Origin: Carposina sasakii
Lineage: Eukaryota > Arthropoda > Insecta > Lepidoptera > Carposinidae
Reading direction: 5' to 3'
DNA: 64,000 bases
Assembly: GCA_014607495.2 (NCBI GenBank)
Contig: CP053157.1
Coordinates: 11,594,001 to 11,658,000 of the forward strand
Shown: piece by piece, positions 23,439 through 35,085 of the stretch
Layout: each line of letters opens with the position of its first letter
How positions within the stretch are numbered: position 1 is the first letter of the stretch
Program-made: the position numbers and the translations under genes
Notes under the pieces: model-generated
The model's input: only the letters and a program-made list of their open reading frames with translations
Database searches by the model: none
What the model was told of the DNA's origin: nothing

Positions 23439-24888
23439 TTGACGCGTTATCCACCCACACATACAAACCATAGTAAGCTTGGGGCGCCTACTAGAAAATA
23501 CGCATACATGCGCAATACGCCGCCATTGCGATGCTTCAATCTGTGCATTGACAGCATTATATCCATTGAAGGCCTAATCACTAAAGAAGCAGTCATTATC
23601 CTTGATAGAGAACAAGGCGGAAAGGAAAACCTTGAAAACCACAGTGTACAAATGAAAGCCCTTTTCACAATGTCCTTGTTAATAGAAATATTAGTCAAAC
23701 ATGAGAAAATTACCAGTGAAATAGCTGAGAAAGTCAAGCAATACCTCAAAGAAGCCAAAGCCCCTCAAAATGGTATTGGTAAGTTGGCATCCTTGTTTAC
23801 TTAAATAACCTTAAAGTTTTTTATATGTATAAATAGTGTAATAATCTTTACTGTAAAACATTGTATTTATAACTTTACAGATAAAACACCTGATAGATCT
23901 TTACTACCGTTTGAAGAGAGAGCCGAGCTATCTTCCAATCCAGTAGCGCATCAGCTCTTCAACATAATGTCAACTAAGAAAACCAATCTCTGTTTATCTA
24001 TAGACTTAACGACAACCACAGAAATACTAGATCTACTAGACAAAGTTGGGGAACACATATGTCTGGTCAAAACTCATGTTGACATAATTGAGGACTTTAC
24101 ACCGGAATTTGTAATAAGACTCAAGCAAATTGCAGATAGATATAACTTCATGATTCTGGAAGATAGAAAATATGCTGATATCGGAAACACAGTGTCCCTG
24201 CAGTATGAGAAAGGGCTGTACAAAGTAGGGTCATGGGCTGATTGTGTAACAGTACACTCCATACCTGGTGAGGGAATACTGAAGGCACTAAATGCTAGTA
24301 CAACGGGTACTAATAAAGGCATATTTTTGCTCGCAGAAATGAGTTCAGAGGTAATTATTACATCATGGTTGTGTTACTAGGCCAAAGTTTTAAGAATTGA
24401 AACTTAAAACTTTGGCTTTACATTTCTATGTAAGACAGTCTTACTATAAATTATTTTTCTTGGAACTTTCCTGGTCATTTTTTTTTTATTTTTAGAAATG
24501 TGATTTTTTTCGTTTGCATGTTAATTACATAACAATAATATTAAGCTTTTATTCAAGTTTAAATCAATATTCGTAAATTCTACAGGGAAATCTCATCACA
24601 CCAGACTATGCAGATGCAACCGTCAAAATGGCTGAAAAATATTTAGGGTTGATAACTGGATTTGTCTGCCAGAACAAGAAAACCTTCAAGGATCCTGGAC
24701 TCATTCAGCTCACTCCAGGAGTCAAGCTGGAGAGCAGTAAAGATGACCTGGGCCAGGTATACAACACTCCAGATAAGGTTATTGTGGAAAACGGAGCTGA
24801 TATTGTAGTAGTTGGAAGAGGCATTGTTGCCAGTTGTTCAGATTGTCCAAAAATTCTTGAAAAAAATGATGTCGCCACAATCGCTTAG
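23439..24888 (+). pseudogene. UMPS truncated at both ends, copy 2C
   Basis: Exons 23439-23778, 23881-24350 and 24586-24888. UMPS homology in exon 4 stops at 24830, the same base as in 1C. The foreign tail of 18 codons is identical to 1C, so the breakpoint arose once before the macroduplication. Confidence 0.7.
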
Positions 24889-25277
24889 CTGGCAATACAA
24901 TGCTACGACCTCGAAACCTTAATACTTGACGCTTACTTCTTCTTGGCGCTTCACGTGTCGCGTACGCATGACTCATCGCGCCTTCGTTCGACACGCGCAC
25001 GCATAGCGTGTGACTACCACCAGCTATGAATATGAAATCGTGTCAAATTGAATATAGCGTATTCGTTCGGTCGTATTCATGACTTGTCGTTGGCGGGATA
25101 TTGGTATTGTCATATAGAACGTAACGGTTTGTTTCATAGAATTGCTCCGGTGCCCGATTCTGGAACTAACATTTTTTGTATGCGTAGTGTAGAGATATTT
25201 GAAGGGAGATGGGACCTTTGGTGGTGCCCAATTTATGTAAAAAAAATACTTAAGAGCCAGCAGTCAAATAAAAGTCC
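24831..25277. other. Unit tail, unit 2
   Basis: Counterpart of 12181-12628, shorter by a base or two in an A-run near 25241. No recognised gene. Confidence 0.45.
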
Positions 25278-26854
25278 CACGGTTGCTCCGCCCACATACC
25301 CCGCCACCCGCAATGCAAGGATACGCGTTAAGATCTGCGTAGTGTTAAAATTCGAAATTCGCGCGCTTTCGAGCAGGCGGGTCAACGCTAGGTCAAACGC
25401 AGAGAACATAAAAACCCATAGAGTCGTTATTATAATTGATTTCAATGTTATGTTTATTTTATTTTTGTTTGCAAAATACAATTAAATTAAATTAATTAAT
25501 TTATTAATAAGTAATATAGGTATGTTAAAAAATCATTCATACAATAGAACACATTACCTGCATCATAGTTATATTTATGTATGAAATTCATCCAATGCAA
25601 CAAGTATTAGGAAGTTTTGAATAAAACGAATTAATGGTAGATATCAAAGATTTATTTTATATATCACAAAAAATAGTATCCGATACATATGTGAAATGGG
25701 ACCAATTTACTCATGTAGATCGCTTTTAAAAAGGCTTTTAGGTGAGTCAATATGTTAAAATGTTACAAGTAGTAACTTAACAAATTTTAATATTAAGATG
25801 ATTATGTAAAAAAAATGCCGTTTCATTTAGGTAAATTGCTGTATGTTAAATATAAATAGTAGGTGTTTTTTAAAAATAAAGGGTTAACAGGTATGTATAA
25901 TGTGCATTCGCAATATTAGCTGTGCATAAATAAAAAAAACTTTATTTAAAGATAAATAGCGGTATGCGTATGCCACAAATATAAATTGCAGTTTGATTAG
26001 CAATATTCTCATTTGAGGATTTTGCTGTGCAGTCAGTAATTTTGATACGAATTCCAATTATTTGTGACTATAAAAAATCATTTTATTTGATGTGCGTTTA
26101 AATACTATACAATTAAATTAAATGATTTTTCTTACTAATCCTCTACACTCCCCAAGAAATATATATGTACTATTTACCTTATACAGTAAAATACCTTCTG
26201 TTCTATGCTCCACCACATCTGTTACCATCAAACTGTCAATCGGAGAGCTAAAATATGAAATGAGTTTAAAAATATCAAAAAAGTTTTAGTAGCCAAAAGT
26301 GAAAACAAGTGAGCAAAAACAACAAAATTATAGCAGGTAGGTAGGTTCTCACTCACTTTTCTTCAAACATTACAGGTGGTATTAGTTCGGTATAAACTTT
26401 GACGGGCGACTCCAGGACTTTTTGTTCGGCACAATTTGTTTGAATTCTATAAACAAAATATTGTAGATAAGGAACTGCTGCCGAAGATGCTACGTAGTAA
26501 GTAAAGATGGGTCGGATTAGGTAAAAATCGTACCTGATCGACCTAATACATACTAATATTTATGCAATATGGCCGTTCCATTACTGTGATCCATTACGTA
26601 TTAGATAAATACGTAGAATCTTTATTCGATGAATATTTAGTATCGGTTTTCGGTGAATGATCCATTATCTAATAAATACCTACGTAGAAAGAATAGTCGT
26701 GGAAATAGAAAATATCGTGATAATAGCGAAATGCATTTTTTATATTAGGTTAAATTTTTAATATTTAGTTAAATTGTTTTTAGTTTGTGTCACATATTTT
26801 GTTTAAATAAAGGATTTTAATTTTGTAAAAAAAAAATGAAAAAAAAGTCTTGTC
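25278..26854. other. AT-rich non-coding block, unit 3
   Basis: Counterpart of the openings of units 1 and 2. Near 26738 it has the unit 1 form (TTTTTTATATTAGG) rather than the unit 2 form. Nothing coding recognised. Confidence 0.5.
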
Positions 26855-26922
26855 TGTACCCGGATACGAACCAGGAGTATCTGATTTTCGACTCTGCCGA
26901 TGTAACCGCTGGGCTATTATAA
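26848..26922 (-). repeat. tRNA-derived SINE head, unit 3
   Basis: B-box-like element at 26862-26872 and A-box-like element at 26906-26916 on the minus strand. Confidence 0.55.
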
Positions 26923-27081
26923 ACTTGATAGAGACGGTGAAAATTATCTTCATATTCTAATGATATTGTAGTATTTTTGCTAAATAATAAAATTGAAACT
27001 TATAGTCTATGCCTTACGGTTGATTTCTCATAATAAGATGATATTTTATGCGATACCTAATACCTAATGTCGTCTTGTATC

Positions 27082-27517
27082 TGAATGCTGGGCCGTAAAG
27101 AAGAAGGATAAAAATCAATTCCATGTAAGCAAGATGAGAATGTTGAGATGGATGTGTGGAGTTACAAGAATGGATAAAATAAGAAATGTGTATATAAGAG
27201 GAAGTTTGAAAGTTGCGCCGATCACAGACAAGTTACGAAGTAACCGTCTGTCTTGGTACGGGCATGTAAAGCTATATTATGAGTCTATGATGTAAAGCGA
27301 CGGGATGAAAGGCATATTTTACAGAGAGCTTTGTGCATGAGTGTGGATGGATATAAAGAAGAGGTAGACCAAAGAAATGTTGGATGGACTGTGTGAGGGA
27401 GGATATGCGTGTACTGGGAGTGAGCCATGAGATGACGGATAATAGGGATGAATGGAAGAAAAGTACATATTGTGCCGACCCCAAATAAATGGGAACAGGG
27501 CAGGAAGATGATGATGA
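27082..27517 (+). pseudogene. RTE-type LINE 3' fragment, unit 3
   Basis: Third copy of the dead reverse-transcriptase C-terminus, starting at the ATG at 27134. Confidence 0.73.
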
Positions 27518-28874
27518 CCTAATCACGTTGTATTAGGTACCGACTAGTATTGAAAAATACCTAATCCACATACCTATTCCAATATTTATGCCTCACCTGT
27601 AGTAGTAAGTAAGTTCCTTAGGTGGGTAAAAGATATTGTACCTACATATACTCGTAAATGTATATAAAATTTGTGTATGTGCTTCATGTGTAAAGCAGTG
27701 CGCTTATAGAATACTTCTCATGCTGTTTGTGTGATTTCGGAACTAATTTCTTTTGTAGACTTTTACATAGATAAACAAAGCAACTAGCGCCATCGTTCAA
27801 AGGAATTCTACCAATTTATAAAGGTGAAAGTTTGTATGTGTGTGAGTGTGTATGTTTGTTACTTCATCACGCAAAATCCTGAAATGTATGGAACAGCTGA
27901 TTTTTTTCACTATATCGGAGTTGGCCCCATAGTGAAAGTTGTTTCTTTTTACTTTCCTAGTTTCGTGTCAAAGGCAAATCACTAATTTCGGAAAGACCTT
28001 ATATTAGCTTAGGTACGTATCAGAATAACACATTATACTTTTTATCCCGGGTAAATATTTTATCCCGTAATTTCGACATTTTGTTTTTTCTGCTGTCCAT
28101 TATAAAATGCATTCTCAGCACTAAACTTTACATACTTACTAATTATGATTATAGCTACTTACACCTTTGATTCTCTCCCCTTTTTAGAAAATTCTCTCCA
28201 ACGTTGAGCCATCTTCCTTTTGGAAACATATTTTTTAGTTTTATTTCCCATTAGTCCGAACTCAATCGAGTAATACCTACACCACAAGATAATAAAAAAT
28301 GCCACTGCCGTGGGCGGAAGCGACATAGACCCTACGTCGTCGGCGCACAGCGCGGTACTGAGCGTCAGCGGGCACGAAGTTACTATTTAACGCTTTTCAG
28401 TAAGCATTAGAGTAGAATATCGCTTGCACGCTAAACAACTGATTGAGCTCAGAAGTAAAGGGCGTAAGTCTCAAAAAGATTTTTATTAATTGTGTGTTCA
28501 ATTATGATTGTTTTTTAATTTTGGCTTTACAAAAGTTTACTATCATTATTATCTTGATATCCGAATTTATTTTAAACGCCTACCTCATGTAATAGCCGAA
28601 ATAAAAGTAAAAATGACTAAAAAACATGTCGATTTCAAAAAACAAAACTATCGAGCGAAAATCATTAAATCATGTTTTTGGCTTTACATGACATAGTTAA
28701 GGGTACTAAGAATATAGTGTAATAGTCTCACATTAAACAAACATGCACCCGTTTCAGCATATTTAATCAAAAAGATGATAAATAAGGTCTGCCTCCTCTT
28801 AAAACCCTTTATTAAATCAAAGACCTCGATTCGTAAGCTTCTATAATTAGGAAAGCACAAAAATTATAATAACT
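27518..28874. other. Non-coding block, unit 3
   Basis: Counterpart of 2241-3599. Shares the extra G of unit 2 near 28050. No recognised gene. Confidence 0.4.
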
Positions 28875-29160
28875 ATTATTCCGATTCAGAGTCAAGATAT
28901 TCAACGTCGAGGTAGTCCACCCCCGATATTCCAGATCCTGATGGGAGGTCAACACTTGGTCTTCTTCATCAGAATTACTATTTATTTCAGAGTCAGTGGT
29001 GTCGCTTTCATCTCCTATAGAGTTAACAAATTTTTCCGTCTTGATATACTGTTCTGCCTTTCATGGTAGTCATTTTCAATTTTTTTTCTATGTTCAACTA
29101 AATTTTTCCATGTATCAGCATCAATACTGTTAAAAGCATCTTCAGCTGCTTTTTTAATCT

Positions 29161-29662
29161 CTAATAGTAGAATAAGTCTACATTTTTCTTGGGTACTTTT
29201 TGGTTAGCTATGCCCCAGATGAGCTCTATAGGATTTAGATCACAGCGGTAAGGTGAGAGCCTTACCACTTCATGACCATGCGCCCCCAAAATCATATATG
29301 GGCTCAGGTCATCAATTTCATATATGGGCTCAGGTCTATGCTTTTTCACAAGCATTAGTTGTGATGGCTTCCGCAGGTTTGGGTCAAACTGGATATTGTT
29401 TTGCATCAGCCAGAGTTTTATTTCCTCAACTCTAGATACAGAAGTCGGGGCTTTATTTTTTACCACGCTGTGGTAAAGAGGCGTTATCCATTACCACAAT
29501 ATATGGCTCGTGTACATTCTGAATGAGCCGTTCTGTTACCCATTTTGTAAAATTGGTCGCATTCATTTCTGAATGGTAATCTTTCATTTTATTTTTTCCA
29601 CAAAAAATCAAAAGCGCATTAGAAATAAAGCCGTCCTCACTACCAGCATGAATAATAATCTG
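29161..29662 (-). pseudogene. DDE transposase relic, unit 3
   Basis: Has the 8-bp insertion of unit 2 and the same break after DNAS. Keeps CAG at the position where unit 2 reads CAA. Joins the DIRS relic head-to-head at 29662/29663. Confidence 0.72.
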
Positions 29663-31092
29663 TGGTGGGGTGCAGCTTGTGAAGAGCAAAGAGCGTGTGG
29701 TCAGTGGACTCGCAGTGAACGCTCGCGACATATTAACTACTTAGAAATCCTAGCGGCTTTTTTCGGCCTCAAAGTATTTGCAAAGGATTTTCACGACTGC
29801 CAAATTCTACTAAGAATAGATAATACCACCGCTATCTCATATATTAATCGTATGGGAGGTATACAATTCCCACACTTAACACAGATTACTAGAGATATTT
29901 GGCAGTGGTGCGAAAAACGTAACATAACATTATTCGCATCTTACATAAGTTCGGCTGATAATGAGATTGCGGATGCGGAGTCCCGTCGAATCCATCCGGA
30001 TATCGAGTGGGAACTCGCAGATTTTGCTTATCATAAGATAATTAAGCAATTCGGAGTTCCGAATATAGATTTATTTGCCAGTAGATTAAATAAAAAATGT
30101 GAAAAATACATATCATGGCACAGGGACCCAGACGCTTATACTATAGACGCGTTCACAGTGTCATGGTCAGAATTCTATTTTATGGTTTTCCTCCATTTGC
30201 TATTATACTTAAAACCTTAAGAAAAATATCTAACGATAGAGCTAAGGGTATTGTAGTAGTTCCTCTTTGGACAACTCAACCGTGGTATCCCTTATTTCAA
30301 AGTCTTTTAGTTGGAAAGCCTTTAGTATTAAAAGCCAAAAAATTTATAATATCTCATTCCAGAGAACGAGATATTCACCAAAAGATTACCCTGGTTGCCG
30401 GGATATTATCCGGACGTCGTTCCTGAAGAGAGGTGTACCATCCGGCTCTTTACCAATCATGATAGCTTCCCTCTCGGAGAGCTCCATCAACCAATACGAC
30501 GCTTGTCTAAGGAAATGGTTTAATTACTGTAATATAAATAACATTTTCTTTTATGAAACGTCTGTTACTAATGTCATTAATTTTCTTACTGGTTTATATA
30601 ATTCTGGATATCAGTACGGTACACTGAACTCTTGTAGATCTGCCTTGTCCTTAATTATGGGCACAACTATTGGGAATGATGACCGGATAAAACGATTTTC
30701 CTTATTTCCGTGAAAAGCCAGAAATTTGCCCAGCAGTGACTCTTCATTTTTATTGAGAACACACGAAATCATTGCGTGTACAAAATGAAACTCTTTTCAT
30801 AAGTTTAAGACGACCGTATCGAGGTGTTGGTGCTAATACAATAAGTAGGTGGATTAAATCTACCCTACACGACTGTGGTATTGACACGTCTGTTTTCACA
30901 GCGCACAGCACCAGACATGCTGCTACTTCCAGAGCACGCAAACTGGGAGTTAGTCTAGATTTGATAAGAAAAACCGCTGGATGGAGTGGTACTTCAAATA
31001 CCTTTGAAAGATTTTATAATCGAATTATATTACAACCTACAGATTCAGATTCTTTTACTAAGAGTATTATGTCTGACTCTTTAAATAATTAA
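29663..31092 (+). pseudogene. DIRS-like retrotransposon relic, unit 3
   Basis: Same domain remains as unit 2: the RNase H frame is open to 30220 and the recombinase core lies at 30772-31092. It is followed by the only repeat block whose spacer is flipped. Confidence 0.8.
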
Positions 31093-31237
31093 GTTAATTG
31101 TTAATTATTTGAATTATTTGGGTAAAGTGATGAACAATTTATTGATTTGAAAATAAATGTGATTGCCAATAATATATAGTGTTTACTATCTGTCCTTAGT
31201 TACAAAGTTGATTTCTCTTGTAAATATATCTCAACAT

Positions 31238-31679
31238 CTACATTGTAATCTCATCTACTGCTAATCTAGAGGACAAAGCCCGAGTATAATTAATGATTAA
31301 ACGAACTTACCTGGTTAGTGAAGTTCTATCATAATTATACGAGGGCTTTGTCCGAAGAGATTAGCAGTAGATGAGATTACAATGTAGTAACGCCAGGTGT
31401 CGCCACATTCGTCCACATAGTTGAGGGTAAACCTCAAAGGTTTACCTTTTTTTTTTATTGCGGGTAGTCGTAGTCTTCCTGCCTCCACGGATACCGGCGG
31501 CCATCATTTAGTTTAGAGTAGTCACAGCCTGCCAATAATTGTAAGATGAGCTGACAAAGTTGATATTTCTCTGTATAGGGGTATTTCAGGGTGGGCGGGA
31601 TGCTAATCTCTTCGGACAAAGCCCTCGTATAATTATGATAGAACTTCACTAACCAGATAAGTTCGTTTAATCATTAATT
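31238..31679. repeat. Inverted repeat block with flipped spacer, unit 3
   Basis: Arms at 31288-31365 and 31602-31679 are as in the other units, but the 236 bases between them (31366-31601) are the reverse complement of the spacer in units 1, 2 and 4. The GGTAAACCT hairpin and homopolymer run are therefore reversed. The direct repeat ACATTGTAATCTCATCTACT now appears as its complement beside the left arm. Breakpoints coincide exactly with the inner edges of the arms. Confidence 0.85.
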
Positions 31680-32163
31680 TAAGGTGTTTTATTTTAACAC
31701 ACTTGGATTTGCAGTGGTATCTGTGCTGGATTAATGGACTTTGAGAAATTTTACGGAAGTTAACGAGTCCATTAACAGATTTTTAAGTTACTTTGAAAGT
31801 TAATCCGTTACTCGAAATGTTAACTTCGTTAATTAACGGATTAACTAGTTAATGCCTAGCTATGGATGTGCGGCAATTTACCTACATTGGCGCGAAGTAC
31901 ATTTTGTGTCACGATGGTGATTCGCGACAGGACGAACTCTTTGGCCGGAGCATTAGAATTTTCAGCAAAATACGATCTTTTCTAGTCTGTGGTACGATCC
32001 TGTCAAAAATAAAGTTGGCCACACTGCAGCTGGTAAAAAAAAACAGCATTTTTAATTTTTAGGTTATGTGTGTTGTTTTTCTTTTTCCATATTTTCTCAT
32101 TTCTAATCAAAGAATATACTACTCTGTTTCTAATTTAACTAAATTTAGCTTTGAGATGGCTAA
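31680..32163. promoter_or_regulatory. UMPS 5' flank separated from its gene, unit 3
   Basis: Same flank as units 1 and 2, including ATG GCT AA of the UMPS start (32156-32163), which is the left target duplication of the following insertion. From here to the gene there are now 2.9 kb of transposon. Confidence 0.4.
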
Positions 32164-32680
32164 TAGGGTATAGAGAACCGGATATGTTTCAAGGAACCGG
32201 GATTTTCGGTACCGGACCATGCTGGAACCGGGAATTCCCGGGATTTTCGGTACTTTCGGTTTTTTTTTTCAACCATACATAATATGATGCTAATTGATAA
32301 ATTTAAATTGTGACGGTCTCAAGAATAAAACTACAAATAAAAATCATAAAAGAATGTTTTATTTGAGTAGTAATCAGCTTTTATCTAGAGCCAAACTTAA
32401 TATCAATAAAATAATTACAATCTAGATAAATTCAGTCTGTCATTGAATGAGATCAATCATCATCATCGGGCATCAACATTAGCTACAATAATTAACTTAT
32501 TCCAATTTAGCCTAGCTATTCACCCGATAATCGAGAAGCTGCAATCAAAATTAAACGTGTGGTATCTAGACGATGGCACCCGAGGAGGTGAAGCGAGCTC
32601 TGTCCTAGGGGATCTTAAACTCCTGAAGCAGGAATTAAAATTAATAGGGCTTGAGCTCAACACGGGAAAATGTGAGTTAT

Positions 32681-33060
32681 ACAGGATGTTTTTTTGTGGC
32701 CACCTTTAACGAAGGGTATGTATTCTATACATGAAATAAAGTAAGTTTATGCAAAAAAAATGCTGGGAAAAAAAAAAATAATAATTTTTTTTTAAATTCC
32801 TTGATCGTGCGAAATTTATAGTGTCTAGTGTTTATGTTAGTTTTTTTATAAACAGATATTAATTATTTTTCGTGAATAAATCCTGCTACGCGCGTCTATG
32901 TGCATTTATGCAGAAAAACGCAGTCTATTTACTCAACTTTGGACCCTAATATTTTGGAAACCAGACACTTCCCAGGTATGCTTCCATGGAGAAAAATGAT
33001 CGTGATTATGAGGAGATTCCGTAGTTTTCGGGAACGTTGACGACCAAAAAATCATCCTGT
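32681..33060. mobile_element. 380-bp MITE nested in the reverse-transcriptase fragment
   Basis: Ends are imperfect inverted repeats: ACAGGATGTTTTTTTGTGGC at left and, on the complement of the right end, ACAGGATGATTTTTTGGTCG. AT lies on both sides (32679-32680, 33061-33062), possibly a 2-bp target duplication. Removing it rejoins homologous reverse-transcriptase coding sequence, which shows it inserted after that gene fragment. No coding capacity seen. Superfamily not determined. Confidence 0.65.
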
Positions 33061-33961
33061 ATGTCCCCGCTTCCACCCCATCCCGTAACGAAATAATTTC
33101 TGCTTTCAACCTATTGGCTCCAAATTTTTCTGTTGTGGATAAAAGCTCTTTTTGCCTTTTGGGCTCGCCCATCTTAGACGAGTCGATACCCTCTTTCGTG
33201 GATGAACAAATTTAAAATTTTGAGCACCTCAGATCGCCTTTTCTAAATTAATACGCACATGGCCTACTATATAATACGCTATTGCCTTTTTGCCCCCAGA
33301 TTTATGTACTACCTTCGCTGCAGTCAAATCTGGAAATTTCAGAATCTTCTTCGTTTAGACCAAGCTATTAAGCAGACCCTCTCCTCGATTATCAATATCA
33401 GCTTAGATGACCGTTCCTGGGCCCAAGCCTCCCTACCGATAAGGTTTGGAGGTCTGGGTATACGCAAAATTACTAGTGTAGCACTCCCAGCCTTTTGGCT
33501 TCAGCCCATAGCACTCTCCCACTAGTCATCAAAATCATTTAAACAGCCAAAGCCAGGTCGAAATTGCACATATGGCTGAAGCCAAAACCGCCTGGAAGAC
33601 GATCTGCCTAAACGGAGTTGAACCGTCTACTCCATCGTCGCAGAGACTGGGACGGGCCGCTTTGTGAATTGATACGGAAAAACCTATTAAACACGTCAAC
33701 CAGTACCGCAGAGCGTGCCCATCTTACAGCCTTGGGCGAATGGGAGTCGGGCCTTTGGTTACAGGCACTGCCGTCAGCCAATGTCGGTACACTTTTGGAC
33801 TGAACCACTTTCTGCATTGCCACACGCCTACGCCTTGATGCGCCGTGCAATGTCCCCCACCGATGCCGATGTGGCGACGCCGTCGATCAACTCGAACACC
33901 ATGGCCTCTCATGTGCCAGGAGTGCCGGTCGCATCCACGTCATGCTAGTAATAGATATCAT

Positions 33962-34004
33962 CCGCCGGGCTCTTGCCACCGCTGGGGTGGCAAGAGCCCG
34001 GCGG
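33962..34004. repeat. Perfect 19-bp GC-rich hairpin
   Basis: CCGCCGGGCTCTTGCCACC (33962-33980) and its exact complement (33986-34004) flank a 5-base loop GCTGG. It sits between the zinc-finger-like and nuclease-like parts of the reverse-transcriptase fragment and changes its frame. Confidence 0.9.
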
Positions 34005-35085
34005 AGGTGGCGGATGCATCTGTTTTAGAACCTGTTGGTTTGATGCGCGACGATGGCAAGAGACCGGACGGCATGACCCTCGTGCCCTGGGAGATGGCGC
34101 GCTCTCTAGAATGGGACGCTACATGCGTCGATACTCTGGCAGCGTCCCATGCCCCAGGCACAGCCATAAAAAGTAGCTCTGCGGCCGCCACAGTGGAAAA
34201 CCTCAAACGGCGCAAATATGCAAACCTCAGTGGAGACTACATATTTGAGCTGTTTGGGGTTGAAACCATGGGGCCCGGGAGCCCATGCCCTTTTTAAGGG
34301 CATTTCGAAAAGACTGGTCGAGGCTTTTTAAATATGATTAATGACAATCAAACTTAATATTAATTAAAATCTAGTTAAAATCAAACTATTATTGAAAGTA
34401 CTCGTAATTAACGCAATAAGATTAATAAGAATCCACCATAAGAGGTGGGAGAGGGTATACCTTAGGCTAGAATAAATTGAATTCAAATAGATAACAATCA
34501 AATAAAATCTACGCCTTCACAGATAAAGTGGAACTATTTGGTCTTTTTGCCATCTTGAGTCTTATATTTGTTTCAAGGTCGTCATTCTTCGTTGATCTAA
34601 CACGTTCCTTCCTAATCTTCTGGAGTTCTGCATTTAGTTCGTCGCCCTTCGTAAGATTACTTCTTTTTACTGCGGATTCTAAGTCGTCTTCTATTTAAAT
34701 AACCTGATGAGCGTGTGAATGTTGGGCTGTTGTTGATGGCGGGGTCTAGTACGTTTTAGTAGTAGGTAATACAACCTTATTGCACATTTCGTTACTATTT
34801 GGGCGGGAAAGTGGCCGCTCCGCTCCTGAACCGCTCACGCGTAGCGTCAGTGTTGCCAATTACCATATTTGTATACGGATTTGTGTGTATAAACTATAAA
34901 TTACAGCTAATATGAAAAAAAGGGTTTTATACGAATTTTTTATGATGTCAATTTACGATTTCAATAATTCCCGAAAGTACCGAAAATCCCGGTTCTTGTA
35001 TTTTAATTCCCGGTTCTTTTACCGTGTCCAAATACCGGGAATTCCCGGGAATTTCGGTACCGGGATTTCCCGGTTCTATACACTA

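Larger units (their letters stand above)
12629..25277 (+). repeat. Macrorepeat unit 2 (12.65-kb)
   Basis: Head-to-tail copy of unit 1 with the same order of parts and the same two truncated UMPS copies. It carries the 8-bp insertion near 16515 that shortens the transposase relic. It keeps the 14 bp lost from the DIRS RNase H frame in unit 1. I noticed only scattered substitutions and homopolymer changes otherwise, so the duplication or its homogenisation is recent. Confidence 0.95.
32440..34300 (+). pseudogene. Reverse transcriptase/restriction-like endonuclease fragment inside the hAT-like element
   Basis: The first piece (32443-32680) has the reverse-transcriptase core LNVWYLDDGTRGG (YxDD-type) and IGLELNTGKCEL. 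After the MITE the frame resumes (about 33064-33210), with LPIRFGGLGIRKITSVALPA at 33420-33500. The last part, in several frames, has a CxC...HHGLSC zinc-finger-like motif near 33860-33920, then [12 protein letters not shown] and [14 protein letters not shown] (PD-D type nuclease residues) near 34050-34150. RT followed by zinc finger and PD-(D/E)XK-like nuclease resembles LINEs with a restriction-like endonuclease. I cannot place the family. Its higher GC content differs from the surrounding DNA. Frameshifts, a palindrome at 33962-34004 and the MITE make it dead. Confidence 0.6.
32164..35085. mobile_element. hAT-like element inserted at the UMPS start codon
   Basis: Flanked by a perfect 8-bp duplication ATGGCTAA (32156-32163 and 35086-35093). 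Ends are TAGGGTATAGAGAACCGG at left and, on the complement, TAGTGTATAGAACCGGG at right. Subterminal regions are full of CCGGGAATTCCCGG and CGGTACCG palindromes. An 8-bp duplication with TAGNG ends points to the hAT superfamily. No hAT transposase is present, so it is non-autonomous. The interior holds a broken reverse-transcriptase/endonuclease gene (about 32440-34300), itself cut by a 380-bp inverted-repeat element. Only unit 3 has this insertion. Confidence 0.8.

Noticed and set aside
33845..34297. 150-codon ORF as an intact host gene
   Set aside because: It joins different frames of the RT/nuclease fragment across the 19-bp palindrome and lies inside a transposon.
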